Shown here in pieces: positions 19,081 to 25,034 of a stretch of DNA of 64,000 nucleotides (position 1 is the first letter of the stretch; every line of letters begins with the position of its first letter). The translations under genes and the position numbers were made by a program. Under the pieces are notes generated by a model. The model was not told the origin of the DNA. It made no database searches and saw nothing but the letters and a program-made list of their open reading frames with translations. Origin of the DNA: Streptomyces sp. NBC_00442 (GTDB lineage: Bacteria > Actinomycetota > Actinomycetes > Streptomycetales > Streptomycetaceae); NCBI RefSeq assembly GCF_036014195.1, contig NZ_CP107918.1:4464001-4528000 (forward strand), given 5' to 3'.

Positions 19081-19408
19081 CGGTGCGTCCAGATTTTCTC
19101 TACGAGGTTCGAGGTTCAAGGCGGGCCCCGCCCGCTGGAACCGGCCCGATGTCGCCGACTGGTCCTGGGTCGGACCAGCACCCGAGGTCGTCACGGGCGT
19201 CGGCGATCAGCGGTCCGCCACGTTGTGAGCGGTGCTCGACTGGTGCCCGGTGGGAGCAAGTTGTGGGGTAAGGACTCCCGGCGCCTTGCGGAGCAAGTTG
19301 TCCCGTTGGATATCCCAACGGGCTCTCCAGCGGGAAGCGGGGCTGACCCGGGGGCGGGTCATGCGTGCTGGGTGGGGCCGGGCTGCCGGGCAGTCGCCCG
19401 TGAGCAGG
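19081..19408. other. gene-free interval inside the element
   Basis: Only short ORFs occur, without good start sites or family features. The stretch lies where transfer genes would be expected in an intact element and may mark a deletion. Confidence 0.4.
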
Positions 19409-19762
19409 TCAGTCCGTCGCCTTGGGGTGGCCGGTGCCGGCATAGGTGATCCAGGCGGTGCGGTTGGCATCATCGAGCAGGTACCAGATACGTCCTCCAC
19501 CGGTGACTTCGTACTGCCAGCGTTCCAGAGCTTGCCCCTTGTAGGTGGTGGTACCGAGTTTGCCCTTGAGTCGGTGCTGGCGGTCGGGGATGTCGGCGGC
19601 GCGGGGAGTGGCGCGGATCCGCTCGAAGGCGCGGCGCAGGTTGCCCGGTGCCTGGCGGCTCAGGTGTTCCCAGCCGTCGGCGGCCTCGGTGTTGGCGAAC
19701 CGGAGGTCGTACTCGTCGCTGGTCGGGGGTGGCGCGGCCCGGTCTCCGCGCTTGGGGCTCAC
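19409..19762 (-). CDS. RelE/ParE-family toxin of a type II toxin-antitoxin pair
   Basis: The 117-residue product has the RelE-type layout: WEHLSRQAPGNLRRAFERIRATPRAAD helices, then HRLKGKLGTTTYKGQALERWQYEVTGGGRIWYLLDDANRTAWITYAGTGHP. The Arg/Lys/Tyr-rich beta sheet and the final Y-x-GTGHPK are typical of small RNases or gyrase poisons of this superfamily; which activity applies cannot be told. GTG 19762 overlaps the stop of the upstream antitoxin gene, so the pair is co-transcribed with the antitoxin first. Confidence 0.78.
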   Translation of the reverse strand: MSPKRGDRAAPPPTSDEYDLRFANTEAADGWEHLSRQAPGNLRRAFERIRATPRAADIPDRQHRLKGKLGTTTYKGQALERWQYEVTGGGRIWYLLDDANRTAWITYAGTGHPKATD

Positions 19763-20232
19763 TCCGCTGCCCCGGGCGCGGGGACGGGACCGAGGTCGCC
19801 CTCGGGTTCACGGGTGAGCAGTGCGTGCAAGGCGGGGTCCGCATAGATCTCGGCGCTGTGCCTCCACTGGGCGAGCAGCAGTGCGATCGGTGAGAGGTTG
19901 TCCAGGGCCACCGCGCCGCGCGCCGTGTCGACCAACTCGGCGAGCAGGGTGTCGATGTCCTCGGCGGGCAGGAAGGTGCTCCAGGGGAGGGCTTCGGGCA
20001 GCGCCTGGCGCAGGGCGCCGATGTTCTCGGTCCGGACCAGCCCGGCGAGCAGGCGGGAGGTGAAGTCCACGACGGTGGTGTCGCGCTCCATTTGGTCGAC
20101 GCGCATCAGGGCCAGGTCCTCCGCGTCGCGTCTGCGCAGCCGCAGCGCGCGGACGGCGTCGAGCCGACGCGTAGTCGCGGCGGGATGGTGGAGAAGCTCG
20201 CTGAAGGGCATGTCCTCGTAGGCCGCAGTCAT
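19759..20232 (-). CDS. Phd-like antitoxin partner of the RelE/ParE toxin
   Basis: From ATG 20232 the product is 157 residues: MTAAYEDMPFSELLHHPAATTRRLDAVRALRLRRRDAEDLALMR. The FSELL...T...LD....ALRLRRRDAEDL pattern is that of actinobacterial prevent-host-death proteins. A longer helical C-terminal part (TENIGALRQALPEALPWSTFLPAEDIDTLLAELV) probably covers the toxin. A GACATCC inverted repeat directly before the start would suit autoregulation. The pair may have kept the element from being lost. Confidence 0.65.
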   Translation of the reverse strand: MTAAYEDMPFSELLHHPAATTRRLDAVRALRLRRRDAEDLALMRVDQMERDTTVVDFTSRLLAGLVRTENIGALRQALPEALPWSTFLPAEDIDTLLAELVDTARGAVALDNLSPIALLLAQWRHSAEIYADPALHALLTREPEGDLGPVPAPGAAE

Positions 20233-20259
20233 GACATCCACAGTAGCTCGGATGTCAAT
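20233..20259 (-). promoter_or_regulatory. operator-like inverted repeat and -35-like element before the antitoxin
   Basis: GACATCC, a 10-base spacer and GGATGTC form an inverted repeat at 20233-20256, immediately upstream of the antitoxin ATG. On the minus strand TTGACA at 20259-20254 overlaps it and could be a -35 element. Binding by the antitoxin would block its own promoter. Confidence 0.45.
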
Positions 20260-20307
20260 CGATGGATAGATGGCGCGGCGGTTCACTCTCCCCCAATGGA
20301 CTAGACC

Positions 20308-20331
20308 TCTGACGGCAGTAGTGACGGCAAC
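20308..20331 (+). repeat. integrase arm-type or att repeat B (right end of element 1)
   Basis: TCTGACGGCAGTAG followed by TGACGGCAAC matches repeat A at 15056-15080 except for one base missing between the motifs. It begins 115 bases before the second copy of the 14-mer at 20423. A degenerate counterpart beginning TCTGAC at 21861 lies 112 bases before the third junction. Confidence 0.6.
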
Positions 20332-20407
20332 AACCACGCACACCAGCGCACATCGGCACACGTCGACGGACCGTTATATAGCCGCTGACCAGGTAAAACG
20401 CAGGTAG

Positions 20408-20764
20408 CGAGCGACCGCAGGCCACACGTACTATGTGCTGGCGGGAAAGGCTTCGGTACTCGTTCACAACTCCGGGTGCAGGCCGGGGATTTCCACACAG
20501 TACGAGAAAGCTGGCGATCTCGATAAATGTACTGAGGGGCAGAAGACTCGGGATCCAGCGTCTCAGTGGTATCACGAAGAGCTGAGTAACAAGGAACTCT
20601 TGGACGGGATTAACAATCCTGACGAGGGAGACGGAATTCTTGTCTCACCTGATGGCAAGATTCTTGGAGGTCATCACCGATGGGACGAAGTTCGAGCAAG
20701 GGTCGCTGACGGGCGAATGAGCCCAGATACTTCAATCCGTGTCGACGTCTATGGTGGGGGGTAG
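20408..20764 (+). pseudogene. orphan HINT end plus ParB-like toxin tip (displaced toxin module)
   Basis: The frame opens after TAG at 20405 and quickly reads GHTYYVLAGKASVLVHN, the same end of a HINT domain as in the RHS gene, followed by about 97 residues of a different tip. The tip contains QWYHEELSNKELLDGIN, DGILVSPDGKILGGHHRWDEV and a final RVDVYGGG. The GGHHRW motif next to a short strand resembles the DGxHR box of ParB/sulfiredoxin-like nucleases; this is my reading and not a database result. No shell, signal peptide or ribosome site precedes it, so it is a silent cassette unless recombined back. Confidence 0.75.
20423..20436 (+). repeat. 14-base direct repeat, copy 2 (start of orphan tip)
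   Basis: CACACGTACTATGT is identical to 14142-14155. To its left the sequence is unrelated to the RHS gene; to its right it continues as related but diverged HINT-end coding sequence. It is the exact border of the displaced module. Confidence 0.6.
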
Positions 20765-20771
20765 TAATCAG

Positions 20772-21158
20772 ATGACTATGATTAATTCGACAGACCCGGA
20801 CTTTCGAGTGTGCCAGATCGGTTTCGAGAATCTGATCGAGATTCAGTTGGAGGCGGAGGAGCAAGGCTGGGCGACTCGATGGACCTCGGTGGACGCGCTC
20901 CGCAGTCAGGTCAAGGAACAGCCTGTGCTTCTTCAATCGCTGATGCGAGAGGAGCGCGGAGGGGTTGTACGGGCCTACCGATGCCTCCTACTGCTCTCCT
21001 TGGATGGCGGAGATGCTGGCGGAATAGCCACAATCGATCTTGGCCCGGCACGGTTCGAGTCGCTGGAGCGGCTCGATCGAGACCCAGATGTTCGAAATGC
21101 GCTTGCCCGCATTTTCTTTCTGGCGTTGGGTGGGATTTCGTCAGTATCGAAGAAGTAG
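20772..21158 (+). CDS. putative immunity protein of the orphan ParB-like tip
   Basis: ATG 20772 lies seven bases after the orphan tip stop. The product is 128 residues, soluble and acidic, with MINSTDPDFRVCQIGFENLIEIQLEAEEQGW and a later LLLLSLDGGDAGGIATIDLGPARFESLERLDRDPDVRNALARIF. No family is recognised. Position directly behind a toxin tip, small size, and lower GC than the surroundings support an immunity role. It could still protect against siblings carrying the ParB-like tip if it is transcribed. Confidence 0.6.
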   Translation: MTMINSTDPDFRVCQIGFENLIEIQLEAEEQGWATRWTSVDALRSQVKEQPVLLQSLMREERGGVVRAYRCLLLLSLDGGDAGGIATIDLGPARFESLERLDRDPDVRNALARIFFLALGGISSVSKK

Positions 21159-21364
21159 TGAGATCTGTCGATGTTCGCAGGGAGATTATCGAAATCCGAT
21201 TGAAAGGGTGATCCCTTGATGGCCATTTAGAATGACCGCTGTGAGGATGGAGAACTCAAGATTCCGATGTATGGAATGGGGCTGACTTACCCATCGGCAG
21301 CCTCGGTCCGAGGATCGAAGAAGGCTCTGCCGGAGATATTTCTGGTAGACCCTTCGGGGTTGAT

Positions 21365-21391
21365 TGACGGCAGTGATGGACGGCAGCGTCA
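21365..21391 (+). repeat. integrase arm-type repeat C beside the second integrase remnant
   Basis: TGACGGCAGTGATGGACGGC followed by AGCGTCAG matches repeat A (TGACGGCAGTAGTTGACGGC followed by AACGTCAG) with few changes and the same spacing. Beyond it both loci continue with a similar TCATCGCCGTCGTCGGGC stretch, the 3' end of an integrase gene. Confidence 0.6.
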
Positions 21392-21399
21392 GCGGAGGG

Positions 21400-21725
21400 G
21401 GGTGACGCAAAGGGGTGGTTCATCGCCGTCGTCGGGCTCGGCGGTCTGGACGGGCACACGGAGGATGTGGTGTGGCTAGGGCGGTTGATGGCGTCGCACT
21501 GGAAGCGCAGCCGGACGCAGACAATGGCGGTGACGTCGATGTGGGAGTGGCCGAAACGTTCCTCGATGACAACGAGTGCGACGCCCCCCTGTTCCAGCAG
21601 AAGGGTCACCGTGGCGGATCCTGGCCAGACGGAGCACAGCGTTGAAGAGCCCATTGAGGGCGGACCCTTCGATCGGGAAGCCGTTGGGCCGGGTGAAGAC
21701 CTAGGCCCTGCCCTGCGAGGCGTCC
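21400..21725 (-). pseudogene. remnant of a second, related integrase gene
   Basis: On the minus strand one frame reads TLLLEQGGVALVVIEERFGHSHIDVTAIVCVRLRFQCDAI, clearly the end of an integrase like int of element 1 (TLLLEQGVELVVIKELLGHAHIGVTATVYAHVRLRLQRDAI). The catalytic Tyr segment VYAHV is cut to VCV, and the HDLRHS block is deleted. Upstream the match continues only in another frame (the region before the deleted box). No xis, rep or other element genes remain here. Confidence 0.75.
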
Positions 21726-21860
21726 CGCTACCGGTGGTGTGGTGGGACGGGGCTCTGCCAACAGCGCCGCAGTACTCAGTCCTGAGATTCGGTGAAGTCC
21801 TTACTCGTCGGCGAGGGGTCTCTCCGAGAACAGCGCGAGAAGCCGTACCTAGGTGAACCA

Positions 21861-22044
21861 TCTGACAAGAAGTAGCAACGGCAGCACATCGGACAACCAC
21901 GGACCCTCACGCGCCTTACCGCGCCAACGAACCGCACTTAGCCTGTGAAAAGAGGTCGAAGGCTTCGCTTAGCACACGTACCATCTGCTGCCGGGTGGGA
22001 AGCTGATCCATCAATATGGGGGTAATGGTGTCAGATACGAGTGA
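21861..22044 (+). pseudogene. third HINT-end scrap with right-end motif of a lost element
   Basis: TCTGAC at 21861 starts a degenerate copy of the right-end motif. At 21973 CACACGTAC begins HTYHLLPGGKLIHQYG, a decayed version of HTYYVLAG...VLVHN at the HINT end. The frame closes at TGA 22042. No toxin tip is left between this scrap and the next ORF. It marks the oldest, most eroded junction. Confidence 0.55.
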
Positions 22045-22663
22045 TCTCAAGCGGGGTCGCGCCGCTTATCTTGGTAGCCGTGCGCGTAGTGCGGCCACCT
22101 TCGATCTGGATGCTCGTTTTCCTGATCAGGTCTTCAGGAATGGTGGGGCGGGCTCGTTGTTCTGTGAGTTCGACGCGGTGCTTTCGTCGGAGTTCTGGCC
22201 GGCGCTGTGCACGATGGCTCGTTGGCATGGTGATGACCATGTCGAGCTGCTGGTTCTCGAACCGGACGGGGACGACTTCTACGTCCCGCAGGGGCTGGGG
22301 TACCCGGCGGTTTCCTTGTCCGTCGAGGCCGGCGCGGAGGACTACTGGGCGGCCATCGGGTTCGAGCCCGATGGCGACGCCCTGCATGCGATCTCGATCA
22401 CGGCGAATGTCGTCGCGTTCACCGGAGCGTCCGGTCGCTGGGGGTGCTGGGGGGAAAGGGATCCCGAGGTGGCGGTGTTCCAGGGGTTCCCCGACGCGGC
22501 CGCGCGACGCGAGTGGTGCGCGCGATTCGGGCCCTTCCTTGATGTGTCCGGTGCGTTGGAGTCGTATCTGCCCCTGGCATTCCCTGGGCGGCGGGTTGTT
22601 CCGGACGCGTATGCCGCAGCCCTGACCGCCAACTACGGGAATCGGGGCACGAGGCTGCCGTAA
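22016..22663 (+). CDS. hypothetical protein, possible orphan immunity protein
   Basis: The 215-residue soluble acidic product has no signal peptide or membrane helix. It contains DLDARFPDQVFRNGG, a LFCEFDAVLSSEFWPALCTMARWHGDDHVELLVLEPDG core and AISITANVVAFTGASGRWGCWGERD. I do not recognise the family. The start is uncertain: ATG 22016, ATG 22025 and GTG 22028 share the frame, and GGGGG at 22017-22021 fits the later two. It follows a HINT-end scrap, the position held by immunity genes in the two units to the left, so it may be the survivor of a lost toxin-immunity pair. Confidence 0.55.
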   Translation: MGVMVSDTSDLKRGRAAYLGSRARSAATFDLDARFPDQVFRNGGAGSLFCEFDAVLSSEFWPALCTMARWHGDDHVELLVLEPDGDDFYVPQGLGYPAVSLSVEAGAEDYWAAIGFEPDGDALHAISITANVVAFTGASGRWGCWGERDPEVAVFQGFPDAAARREWCARFGPFLDVSGALESYLPLAFPGRRVVPDAYAAALTANYGNRGTRLP

Positions 22664-22717
22664 TGGTGGGCGGTCGCGTCGTGCCGCTCCCAGGGCGCGT
22701 GCCGCCGCACCTCCGGG

Positions 22718-23197
22718 TCAGTCGAGTCGCTTCGCGAAGCAGCGGCTCGAGTCGTACGTGCGGTAGTGGCCGAACTTTTCGCACGGCTCGTAGCCGGTCG
22801 ACCTGTACAGGGTGATGGCTTCCGGCTGCTTTATGCCCGTCTCCAGGACCATGCGGGTGCGGCCGGCCGCTCGGGCGTCGGCTTCCAGGGCGGCCAGGAT
22901 GCGGCGGGCCAGGCCTTGGCCCCTCGCCTCGGGGACGACGTACATCCGCTTCAGTTCCGCGTCGCCGTCGCGGTAGTTCTCCTCGTTCGCCTCCTGGCCG
23001 CGCCAGCCGCCGGTCGCCACCGGGCGGTCCTCGGCGTCGTACGCGATCAGGTACAGGCCGCGCGGCGGCAGGAACATCGCGGGTTCCAGGTAGGTGACGT
23101 CGCCGCCGTCGCCGTACCGCTCGACGTATTCGAGCTGGACCTGGTCGTTGAGCTTCACGGCGTCGGGGTGGTCGTAGGAGAGGGAGCGGATAGTCAT
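22718..23197 (-). CDS. GNAT-family N-acetyltransferase
   Basis: The 159-residue product has the GNAT acetyl-CoA site: ELKRMYVVPEARGQGLARRILAALEADARAAGRTRMVLETG, where RGQGLA is the Q/RxxGxG/A pyrophosphate loop. It ends with the usual AITLYRSTGYEPCEKFG strand-helix. The acceptor is unknown. The gene is convergent with the last island ORF and divergent from xth, so the accessory island ends between 22663 and 22718. On the minus strand TACGAT lies eight bases before the ATG, which would suit a leaderless or short-leader transcript. Confidence 0.85.
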   Translation of the reverse strand: MTIRSLSYDHPDAVKLNDQVQLEYVERYGDGGDVTYLEPAMFLPPRGLYLIAYDAEDRPVATGGWRGQEANEENYRDGDAELKRMYVVPEARGQGLARRILAALEADARAAGRTRMVLETGIKQPEAITLYRSTGYEPCEKFGHYRTYDSSRCFAKRLD

Positions 23198-23277
23198 GCG
23201 TTGTATCGTACTTCTATGCGGAGGGGGGGTGGAGGCGGAGACGGAGGGCGGGTTCGCCGGGTCTGTAGGGTGCCGGG

Positions 23278-24081
23278 ATGCTCACTGTTACCTCTGTGAA
23301 TGTAAACGGGCTGCGCGCCGCCGCCAAGAAGGGCTTCGTGGAGTGGCTCGGGGGCAGCGAGGCCGACGTGGTCTGTCTGCAGGAAGTGCGGGCCGAGCCC
23401 CACCAGCTGCCCGCGGAGGCCGGAGCGCCCGAGGGGTGGTTCGCCGTGCACGCGCCGGCCGCCGCCAAGGGCCGGGCCGGTGTGTCCCTGCTCACCCGGC
23501 GCGAGCCCGACCGGGTGCGGACCGGGTTCGGGAGCGCGGAGTTCGACGGCAGCGGGCGTTACGTCGAGGCGGACCTGCCCGGTGTCACCGTCGCCTCCCT
23601 CTACCTGCCCTCCGGCGAGGTCGGCACCGAGCGGCAGGACGAGAAGGTCCGGTTCATGGGGGAGTTCATCGAGTACCTGAAGGGGCTGAAGGCGCGCGCC
23701 GCCGCCGACGGGCGGGAGGTCGTCGTCTGCGGCGACTGGAACATCGCCCACCAGGAGGCCGACCTCAAGAACTGGAAGGGCAACAAGAAGAACTCCGGCT
23801 TCCTGCCCGAGGAGCGGGAGTGGATGACCCGGGTCTTCGGTGAGGGAGACGGCGGGTACGTCGATGTCATGCGTGCGCTGCACCCCGGTGTCGAAGGGCC
23901 CTACTCCTGGTGGTCCTACCGCGGGCGCGCCTTCGACAACGACACGGGATGGCGCATCGACTACCAGGTCGCCACGCCCGGCCTCGCCGAGCGGGCCGTC
24001 AAGGGGTTCGTCGAGCGGGCCGCCACGCACGGCGAGCGGTGGAGCGACCACGCGCCCGTGACGGTGGTGTACGACCTCTAG
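23278..24081 (+). CDS. xth: exodeoxyribonuclease III (AP endonuclease)
   Basis: The 267-residue product matches ExoIII over full length. LTVTSVNVNGLRAAAKKGFVEWL has the metal-binding Asn, VVCLQEVR the metal-binding Glu, SLYLPSGE the active-site Tyr region, CGDWNIAHQEADLKNWKGNKKNSGFLP the Asp/Asn pair and DNA-contacting loop, WWSYRGRAFDNDTGWRIDY the abasic-site pocket, and SDHAPVTV the catalytic Asp-His. It cuts DNA at abasic sites and removes blocked 3' ends in base excision repair. It stands alone, with a 20-base tandem repeat directly behind it. Confidence 0.93.
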   Translation: MLTVTSVNVNGLRAAAKKGFVEWLGGSEADVVCLQEVRAEPHQLPAEAGAPEGWFAVHAPAAAKGRAGVSLLTRREPDRVRTGFGSAEFDGSGRYVEADLPGVTVASLYLPSGEVGTERQDEKVRFMGEFIEYLKGLKARAAADGREVVVCGDWNIAHQEADLKNWKGNKKNSGFLPEEREWMTRVFGEGDGGYVDVMRALHPGVEGPYSWWSYRGRAFDNDTGWRIDYQVATPGLAERAVKGFVERAATHGERWSDHAPVTVVYDL

Positions 24082-24140
24082 ACCCGGTCCCTTCCAGTGG
24101 GCCCCGGTCCCTCCAATTGGGCCCCGGTCCCTTCCATCCG
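24081..24140. repeat. three 20-base tandem repeats after xth
   Basis: Three units of exactly 20 bases follow one another from the last base of xth. Their shared core is CCCGGTCC-TTCCA or a close variant, with changes in the last third of each unit. It may be replication slippage in a terminator region. Confidence 0.7.
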
Positions 24141-24178
24141 CGCGGGGATCGGGTCCCTCCGCGGGGGCCGGGCGCCCG

Positions 24179-24850
24179 TCAGCGTTCCTGCGACAGGCGC
24201 CGGTCCAGTGCCAGGGACAGCTCCGCGTCCACCACCGCCTTGGCCAGCGGGCGCATGCGTTCGGCGTCCTTCGTCGAGGTGTGGGTGTGCAGCAGGTCGA
24301 TGAAGAGGGCGGCCAGCGCGTCGGCGTGGTCGCGCACTTCGCGGCCCGCCGCCAGGACCGCGGCCAGCGGGACGCCCTCGCGGACCAGGGACGCCGAGAC
24401 GTCCAGGAGACGGCGGCTGGTGTGGACGATCTCCTCGCCGGACACCGCGACGTAGCCGAGGTCGAGCGCCGCCGCCAGGTTCTCCGGGGTGACCTCGCCC
24501 GAGAAGTGGTCCGCCAGTGCCTCCGGCGTCAGGCGCACCGGGGTCTCCTCGGTGGGCTCGACCAGGCCGAGCGCCTCGCCGGCGTCGCGGCCCGACTCGA
24601 AGGCCGAGGTCAGGTCGGCGATGCCGGACAGGGTGTGGCCGCGTTCGAGCAGGGCCGTGATGGTGCGCAGGCGGGCCAGGTGGTGGTCGTCGTACCAGGC
24701 GATGCGGCCCTCGCGGCGCGGCGGCGGGATCAGGCCGCGCTCGCGGTAGAAGCGCAGGGTGCGTTCGGTGATGCCGGCCTCGGCGGCCAGCTCCGCCACG
24801 CGGTACTCGCGGACACCCGGGTCGTCGTTGTCTGCCTGGTCTTCTGCCAC
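24179..24850 (-). CDS. MerR-family transcriptional regulator
   Basis: The 223-residue product starts with the MerR winged helix-turn-helix: YRVAELAAEAGITERTLRFYRERGLIPPPRREGRIAWYDDHHLARLRTITALLERGHTLSGIADL. A long C-terminal effector domain follows (about residues 90-223), without the Cys pattern of metal sensors. It is divergent from the monooxygenase operon, with 184 bases between them containing two dyads, so it probably controls that operon. Confidence 0.88.
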   Translation of the reverse strand: MAEDQADNDDPGVREYRVAELAAEAGITERTLRFYRERGLIPPPRREGRIAWYDDHHLARLRTITALLERGHTLSGIADLTSAFESGRDAGEALGLVEPTEETPVRLTPEALADHFSGEVTPENLAAALDLGYVAVSGEEIVHTSRRLLDVSASLVREGVPLAAVLAAGREVRDHADALAALFIDLLHTHTSTKDAERMRPLAKAVVDAELSLALDRRLSQER

Positions 24851-24917
24851 GGGCCTCAGCCTATGCGGTGCCCGAGCGGTGACCGGCGGATCTCCCGAGG
24901 GATCATCCGCTCGTTCG

Positions 24918-24962
24918 TACCGTCGGTAACTTTCCCCGCCCGCACCCCTACCGCTCGGTAGG
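24918..24962. promoter_or_regulatory. paired TACCG/CGGTA dyads in the MerR-monooxygenase intergenic region
   Basis: TACCG-T-CGGTA (24918-24928) and CCTACCG-CT-CGGTAGG (24947-24962) are two palindromes about three helical turns apart between divergent genes. This is the layout of a cooperative operator, most simply for the adjacent MerR regulator. Confidence 0.5.
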
Positions 24963-25034
24963 TGTCTGCTCTACCCTCCGAACAGTGCCAGTGATTGCTG
25001 GCAAGGTTGTGGGACCGATCGTGGAGGCAGTGGC

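Larger units (their letters stand above)
15056..20331. mobile_element. decayed integrative element (AICE/pSAM2-like), about 5.3 kb
   Basis: It is bounded by near-identical TCTGACGGCAGTAG repeats. It carries int, xis and repSA on the minus strand in the order of pSAM2-type actinomycete integrative elements, a divergent GntR-family regulator of the KorSA type, and a toxin-antitoxin pair. No FtsK-like TraSA transfer gene and no prim-pol gene are present, and int and repSA are frameshifted, so it cannot move by itself. Its neighbours on both sides are toxin tip/immunity units. The true mobile unit may therefore run from 14142 to 20422, with the tip and immunity genes as cargo. Confidence 0.65.

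Noticed and set aside
19037..19228. 63-codon ORF overlapping the GntR stop (GTGA)
   Set aside because: It runs through the 10-bp terminator stem at 19051-19080, has no domain, and lies where genes seem deleted.
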